64,000 bases of DNA from CAIVVT01 sp052145115. GTDB taxonomy: Bacteria > Acidobacteriota > Terriglobia > Bryobacterales > Bryobacteraceae. The notes under the pieces were generated by a model that was given only the letters and a program-made list of their open reading frames with translations, made no database searches and had not been told where the DNA came from. The stretch lies in assembly GCA_052145115.1 (NCBI GenBank), contig JBKQPG010000045.1:24722-88721 (forward strand). The letters are read 5' to 3'. Within the stretch, counting starts at the first letter, position 1; each line of letters begins with the position of its first letter. A program made the position numbers and the translations under genes. Of the stretch, positions 60,407 through 64,000 are shown piece by piece.

Positions 60407-61471
60407 TCACGGCGTCGCGGCTTTCATGTTCTCAGGCCAGGTCTCCGGGGAGCGCATCCGGCGGAGAATCGCGAACAGGTTGTAGGTTCCGCATCTGCCA
60501 TCCCGTTGACTCCCGGCGAAAATATCCCGCGACGCGCGGACTGCACGCACCAGTTTTCGCGCCGCAGCGATCTTTTTCAATCGCGCCTTAACGCAGCTCT
60601 TCAGTGAGCGCACGGTAGCAGCAGTGCCGGTAGGGGGATCTTCAATTCCCTCGAGCCACGGATAGCCGAAGGTCTCCAAATGCTCGATTCGGCAGCCGTA
60701 CCTGCACGCAAGCGCCAGGATGGTCGCAGTGGACAGGTATTGGAGATGGTCGAGATTTACGCGAAATCCGACCCACTGCATCGCACCGCGGAGATCATCC
60801 GACGCCTCGCCTCCGTTGGGCGTGAGTATCAGGAGCAGTCCACCGGGTTTCAGTACCTTCAAGGCAGACTCGAACGTGCGAAGCGGTTCGACCGGGTGCT
60901 CGATCAGATCACTCATGGCGACGATGTCCATTGCGCCGAATTCAGCGGTGAAAGCCGAATCGTGGAGCGGACCCTGGGAAACCGGGAAGTGCAGTTGCTC
61001 TCTCACGAAAGAACAGGCTTCCGGCGAAATGTCGTTGCCGAAAACTGACGCACCACGGCGCCGGGCGCCAACCAGAAACTCGCCGCAACCACATCCAATC
61101 TCAAGCAGGCGTTTCCCTTCCAACCCTCCGGAAAGTGCAGATAGACGATTCAATCGAATATCGTCTTCCAGTAACCCTTCATCCGAGATGAGACGGCTCG
61201 CAGACAAGGGGGAGAGATCCTTGGGCCGGAACGTAAACCAATACCCCTGATAGAGCTGATGGATTTCCTCCAGAGGGGGGAGATTGGAGACATACCATAA
61301 CTGGCAACTGCCACAGAAGGCGAGGGGCAGCTTATCCGGACGCATCAGCGAGGGATGATGATCCTCGCCGCACATGGGGCATGCCCGAAATTCGAGCTTC
61401 TCCAGAGACCACTTTGGGATTCTCGCATCCAGCGGCGGAAGGAGAGGCAATGAGGCGGTTGTGGGTCCCAT
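60407..61471 (-). CDS. SAM methyltransferase with N-terminal zinc ribbon
   Basis: This 354-aa protein has a zinc-ribbon-like N-terminus (CPMCGEDHH..FCGSCQLWYV, about 32-61) followed by a class I methyltransferase (LLEIGCGCGEFLVGARRRGASVFGNDIS; IVAMSDLIEHPVEPLRTFESALKVLKPGGLLLI). This layout is typical of sugar or lipid C-/O-methyltransferases in surface-polysaccharide gene sets. A basic C-terminal tail follows. It starts at ATG 61471; no strong Shine-Dalgarno is seen. It lies 74 bp from the tRNA gene and downstream of the sulfatase-like gene on the same strand. Confidence 0.83.
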   Translation of the reverse strand: MGPTTASLPLLPPLDARIPKWSLEKLEFRACPMCGEDHHPSLMRPDKLPLAFCGSCQLWYVSNLPPLEEIHQLYQGYWFTFRPKDLSPLSASRLISDEGLLEDDIRLNRLSALSGGLEGKRLLEIGCGCGEFLVGARRRGASVFGNDISPEACSFVREQLHFPVSQGPLHDSAFTAEFGAMDIVAMSDLIEHPVEPLRTFESALKVLKPGGLLLILTPNGGEASDDLRGAMQWVGFRVNLDHLQYLSTATILALACRYGCRIEHLETFGYPWLEGIEDPPTGTAATVRSLKSCVKARLKKIAAARKLVRAVRASRDIFAGSQRDGRCGTYNLFAILRRMRSPETWPENMKAATP

Positions 61472-61577
61472 TCAGGTGAGGGTCCGGTGCGCGGACGTCT
61501 CATTGTACCCTCAGTTGGTTCTCGCAGCGGAAAAGACAGGGGGCCAGGGTGATGCCTGGATGACTGATGAACAGGGC

Positions 61578-63974
61578 CTAATGCTTCTTGTCTGTTCCTC
61601 CTCCGAGATAGCCGAGGCTGCGCAGACGTTCGAGGGTGTTGCGGTCGAGAGGCTTGGAACCGCCCGGACCGATTCGCGCCTTGACTGCGTTCTCCTGGCC
61701 AATCCACTTGAGGATTTCGAGCCGCATCCGATCCGCAACGTCGGCGTGCTGTGCAGCCACATCGGTCTTGTCGGCGCGATCGGAGCGGCGGTCGTAGAGC
61801 TCCACTTGTTTCAGACGCGCGCGGGCGGCTTGGGGGCGATAGATGAGCTTCCAGTCCGGCTGGACGCGAGCGAATGTGTCGGTCAAATTTTCGGGCACGC
61901 CGCCGCCAGGCTTGGCCAACGGGAGCGCGAGCTTGGTGGACATGGCCGGCACGGCGGGCCCATGCGGGGCGTCCTTCCACAAAGGCACGAGGCTGCGGCC
62001 TTCGAGTCCGTCCGGCACTTTCAGGCCGAGAAGGTCCAAAACGGTGGGCAGGATATCGATCAACTGGACGGGCTCACCGATGCGGCGAGGCTGCGGGATC
62101 AGTTTGGGATTCCACATCATCAGAACGACGTGGATCAACTCAGCGTAGAGCGAATGCCGATGCGCGCTGAGGCCGTGTTCCCAGAACTCCTCGCCGTGGT
62201 CGGAGGCGACGACGACCAGCGTGTTATCGAGCACCCCGAGTTCCTTCAGCTTGCCGGTGAGGATCTCGATGCTGCGGTCGTTGTGGGCAATCTCGCCATC
62301 GTAGCGGTCGATGGCGCAACGGCGGAACCAATCGGGGTCAATGCCTTTGGAGCGGATTTCATCGCGAGTCACGGTGGCGCCGCCGCCATCGGTGCGGATG
62401 TCGCGGAGTCTTATGTAGTCCTGGTTGAACTGCTTCGTTTCGGCGGGATTGGCGAACTGCTTCTCGAACTCGGCGGGCGGACGATACGGGGCATGGGGGT
62501 CGGTGGAAAGAACGAACAGGAAGATCGGCTCGTTGCGGTGGCGCTCCAGCCAGGGCAGAATGGCGCGGTTGATGGCGGCGGAGTCGGTACCGCGATCGAT
62601 CGCATCCTTGGATTGACGCTGGACGACTGGGAACTCCATGACGAAGTCGAAACCCCGGTCGAGGCCGCTGGCGCGACCGGCGAAGGCGTTGCCAAGGATC
62701 GCCCCCGTGACGTAGCCCGCAGCCCGCAACTGTTCCGCCATGGTCGTTGCGCCGCGCGGGATCGTGTCGGACTCGTTGACCAGACCGTGGGTGTAGGCCT
62801 GAAGCGAGGTCAGGATGGAAGGCACCGAAGCCTTGGTCCAGGAGGCCTGCGAGACCGCATCGTCGAAGACCACCGAAGAAGTGCCGAGCTGCTTGAGGAA
62901 GGGGGTGGTCGGGCGGGTATAGCCGTACAGGCTCGTGTGGTCCGGCCGCAGGGTGCAGACTACGTACAAGAGGATGTTGGGCCGGCGCGGCGCAGTACGG
63001 CTGAGAACCATCGGATTGGACCAGAAGCCGACCATACCGGCGGCCTGCGCCGAAGTCTCCAGGACGAGGTGCGTGGTGGTTCCGGCGTAGGCGGAGAGAT
63101 CGGCTTCCGCGTCCTCCCAATGATCGGGATCGCTGAGCGTTTTCGAAAACAGCTCGGTCGCGGACGGCCCGGCCAGGACGCGGAACTTCACGGGAGATTT
63201 CCCTGAGATTCCCAGGCCGAAATGCAGCGCGGGGGCAGCGTTGGGCACGGGGACATCGAAGGCCATGGAGGCGGGGGCGCGCGCATACAAAGTACTGCGG
63301 TATTCGTCGAGCTTGCCGATCGCAGTCCGGCCGGCGGGGCTGCCGAGCGTCTCTTTCCGCGGAACCAACTCGATAAAATCGATAACCACAGTGGCGCCGA
63401 GGTCATCGGTGGGCATGATCGCCAATGGGCGGGTGAAACCGGAAGGAACCTTGGGCAGTTCGAAGCGGTAGACCATCCACTCCATGGGGGGGGCGAGCTT
63501 CTGAGTCATCACCGTGTCGCCCAGCCGCACCTTGAGCTCGGTGCCGCCTTCGACGATCATGCGAATGCGCATGGTCTCATAGCGGCTCCAGTCGATGGCG
63601 GGACGGGTCCGGGCGGCAATCACGGGCGTGTTGCCCTCGCCTTTCAGAACGAGCATGCCGGGCGGCTTGAAACCCATGCGGCCGCGCAATAGCCGCCAGT
63701 CGGTCTTGTGTGCCTGAAAGTGCCACACGGTTGGTTCGGCTTCGAGAATACGGGAGGCGGCGGAGGAAGCGGTCGTAACTTTGGCCGAATCGAAGTGATC
63801 ATCCAAACGGTACGGCGGGGAGACGCCTTCGGCCTGCCTGGCGGACGGGGGCGGAGCCTGGCGGCACGCTCCCAAGCCGAACGCGATCACCAGGGCCAAC
63901 CAACCAACGAAACTTCTGGGGGAGACAGTCTTCAGGCGCGGGAGAAGCACTTTGAGATCGATGATATCAGACAA
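61578..63974 (-). CDS. Sulfatase-superfamily lipoprotein with atypical active site
   Basis: This 798-aa protein has a lipoprotein signal (ALVIAFGLGAC with Cys as lipidation site), two N-terminal beta-sandwich-like regions (about 45-310) and an alkaline-phosphatase-fold sulfatase domain (about 325-700). The C-terminal metal ligands look intact (VVASDHGEEFWEHG). The motif normally C/S-x-P-x-R reads SVPSIL, lacking the Arg, and the first metal Asp of the usual IDTLRADH motif is Cys (VCTLRPDH). It may be a phosphodiesterase or a non-classical enzyme. A Gly/Lys-rich end GYLGGGTDKK closes it. Confidence 0.83.
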   Translation of the reverse strand: MSDIIDLKVLLPRLKTVSPRSFVGWLALVIAFGLGACRQAPPPSARQAEGVSPPYRLDDHFDSAKVTTASSAASRILEAEPTVWHFQAHKTDWRLLRGRMGFKPPGMLVLKGEGNTPVIAARTRPAIDWSRYETMRIRMIVEGGTELKVRLGDTVMTQKLAPPMEWMVYRFELPKVPSGFTRPLAIMPTDDLGATVVIDFIELVPRKETLGSPAGRTAIGKLDEYRSTLYARAPASMAFDVPVPNAAPALHFGLGISGKSPVKFRVLAGPSATELFSKTLSDPDHWEDAEADLSAYAGTTTHLVLETSAQAAGMVGFWSNPMVLSRTAPRRPNILLYVVCTLRPDHTSLYGYTRPTTPFLKQLGTSSVVFDDAVSQASWTKASVPSILTSLQAYTHGLVNESDTIPRGATTMAEQLRAAGYVTGAILGNAFAGRASGLDRGFDFVMEFPVVQRQSKDAIDRGTDSAAINRAILPWLERHRNEPIFLFVLSTDPHAPYRPPAEFEKQFANPAETKQFNQDYIRLRDIRTDGGGATVTRDEIRSKGIDPDWFRRCAIDRYDGEIAHNDRSIEILTGKLKELGVLDNTLVVVASDHGEEFWEHGLSAHRHSLYAELIHVVLMMWNPKLIPQPRRIGEPVQLIDILPTVLDLLGLKVPDGLEGRSLVPLWKDAPHGPAVPAMSTKLALPLAKPGGGVPENLTDTFARVQPDWKLIYRPQAARARLKQVELYDRRSDRADKTDVAAQHADVADRMRLEILKWIGQENAVKARIGPGGSKPLDRNTLERLRSLGYLGGGTDKKH

Positions 63975-64000
63975 CGGCGGTCCGGCCTGAGAGCAGGCAG

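Noticed and set aside
60255..61471. Integrated island at the tRNA-Glu gene
   Set aside because: The tRNA 3' end is not seen repeated in the window and no integrase is present; the adjacent methyltransferase alone is not evidence.
1..64000. CRISPR arrays, rRNA genes, transposase genes
   Set aside because: No regularly spaced short repeats, no rRNA sequence and no transposase-like ORF were found on reading the window.

Overview
The window is a dense, GC-rich bacterial chromosome segment with almost no free space. The gene content suggests an acidobacterium of the Solibacter/Bryobacter type: S46 and S53 peptidases, a caspase-PEGA-TPR protein beside a DUF4384 protein, an F0-only atp cluster with atpZ, a split nuo operon, many secreted glycoside-active proteins, and short dispersed palindromic repeats. 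This assignment is inferred from gene content; no rRNA gene is present to test it.

Layout. 1-3065: the start of a DapA-family gene, an Nth-like HhH-GPD protein, and the F0 cluster atpZ-atpI-atpB-atpE without F1 genes. 3460-8137: an S46 dipeptidyl-peptidase, a divergent ATP-grasp-like protein, YCII and RidA proteins, and copy A of a dispersed repeat. 8341-11821: an RfbC-like epimerase followed by a tightly coupled HAD phosphatase / deoxyhypusine-synthase-like / PfkB kinase operon of unknown product. 11961-14596: a Tat-exported Gfo/Idh/MocA oxidoreductase and an APC permease. 14681-22392: two genes for very large secreted adhesin- or lyase-like proteins. 23086-32844: GH2-like and AGE-family proteins, a Pat-like acyl-CoA synthetase/GNAT fusion, fabI, a second Gfo/Idh/MocA protein and recG.

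33275-34246 is a compact cassette of unknown function: a near-consensus promoter, a hairpin leader, a possible 69-aa ORF and two tandem 100-aa paralogues ending in a conserved Cys. 34565-43520 carries an Ig-like secreted protein, rsmD, the DUF4384/caspase pair, DUF488, a secreted glucoamylase-fold protein and murB. At 43550-46600 a methyltransferase gene lies between two imperfect copies of one convergent gene junction, which implies insertion by duplication or recombination. 47287-47760 holds two 182-bp direct repeats and tandem hairpins, followed by an S53 sedolisin.

49601-59069 is a complex I operon with transcribed order nuoC-D-I-J-K-L-M-N-H. nuoA, B, E, F and G are absent from it, and a 45-bp palindromic element is embedded in the 3' end of nuoM. 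The window ends with a DUF2064 transferase, a cytochrome c, tRNA-Glu(UUC), a Zn-ribbon methyltransferase and a lipoprotein of the sulfatase superfamily lacking a usual metal ligand.

The best candidates for undescribed biology are the tandem Cys-terminal cassette (33275-34246), the HAD/DHS-like/PfkB operon, the methyltransferase insertion, and the palindromic repeats, one of which has become protein-coding.
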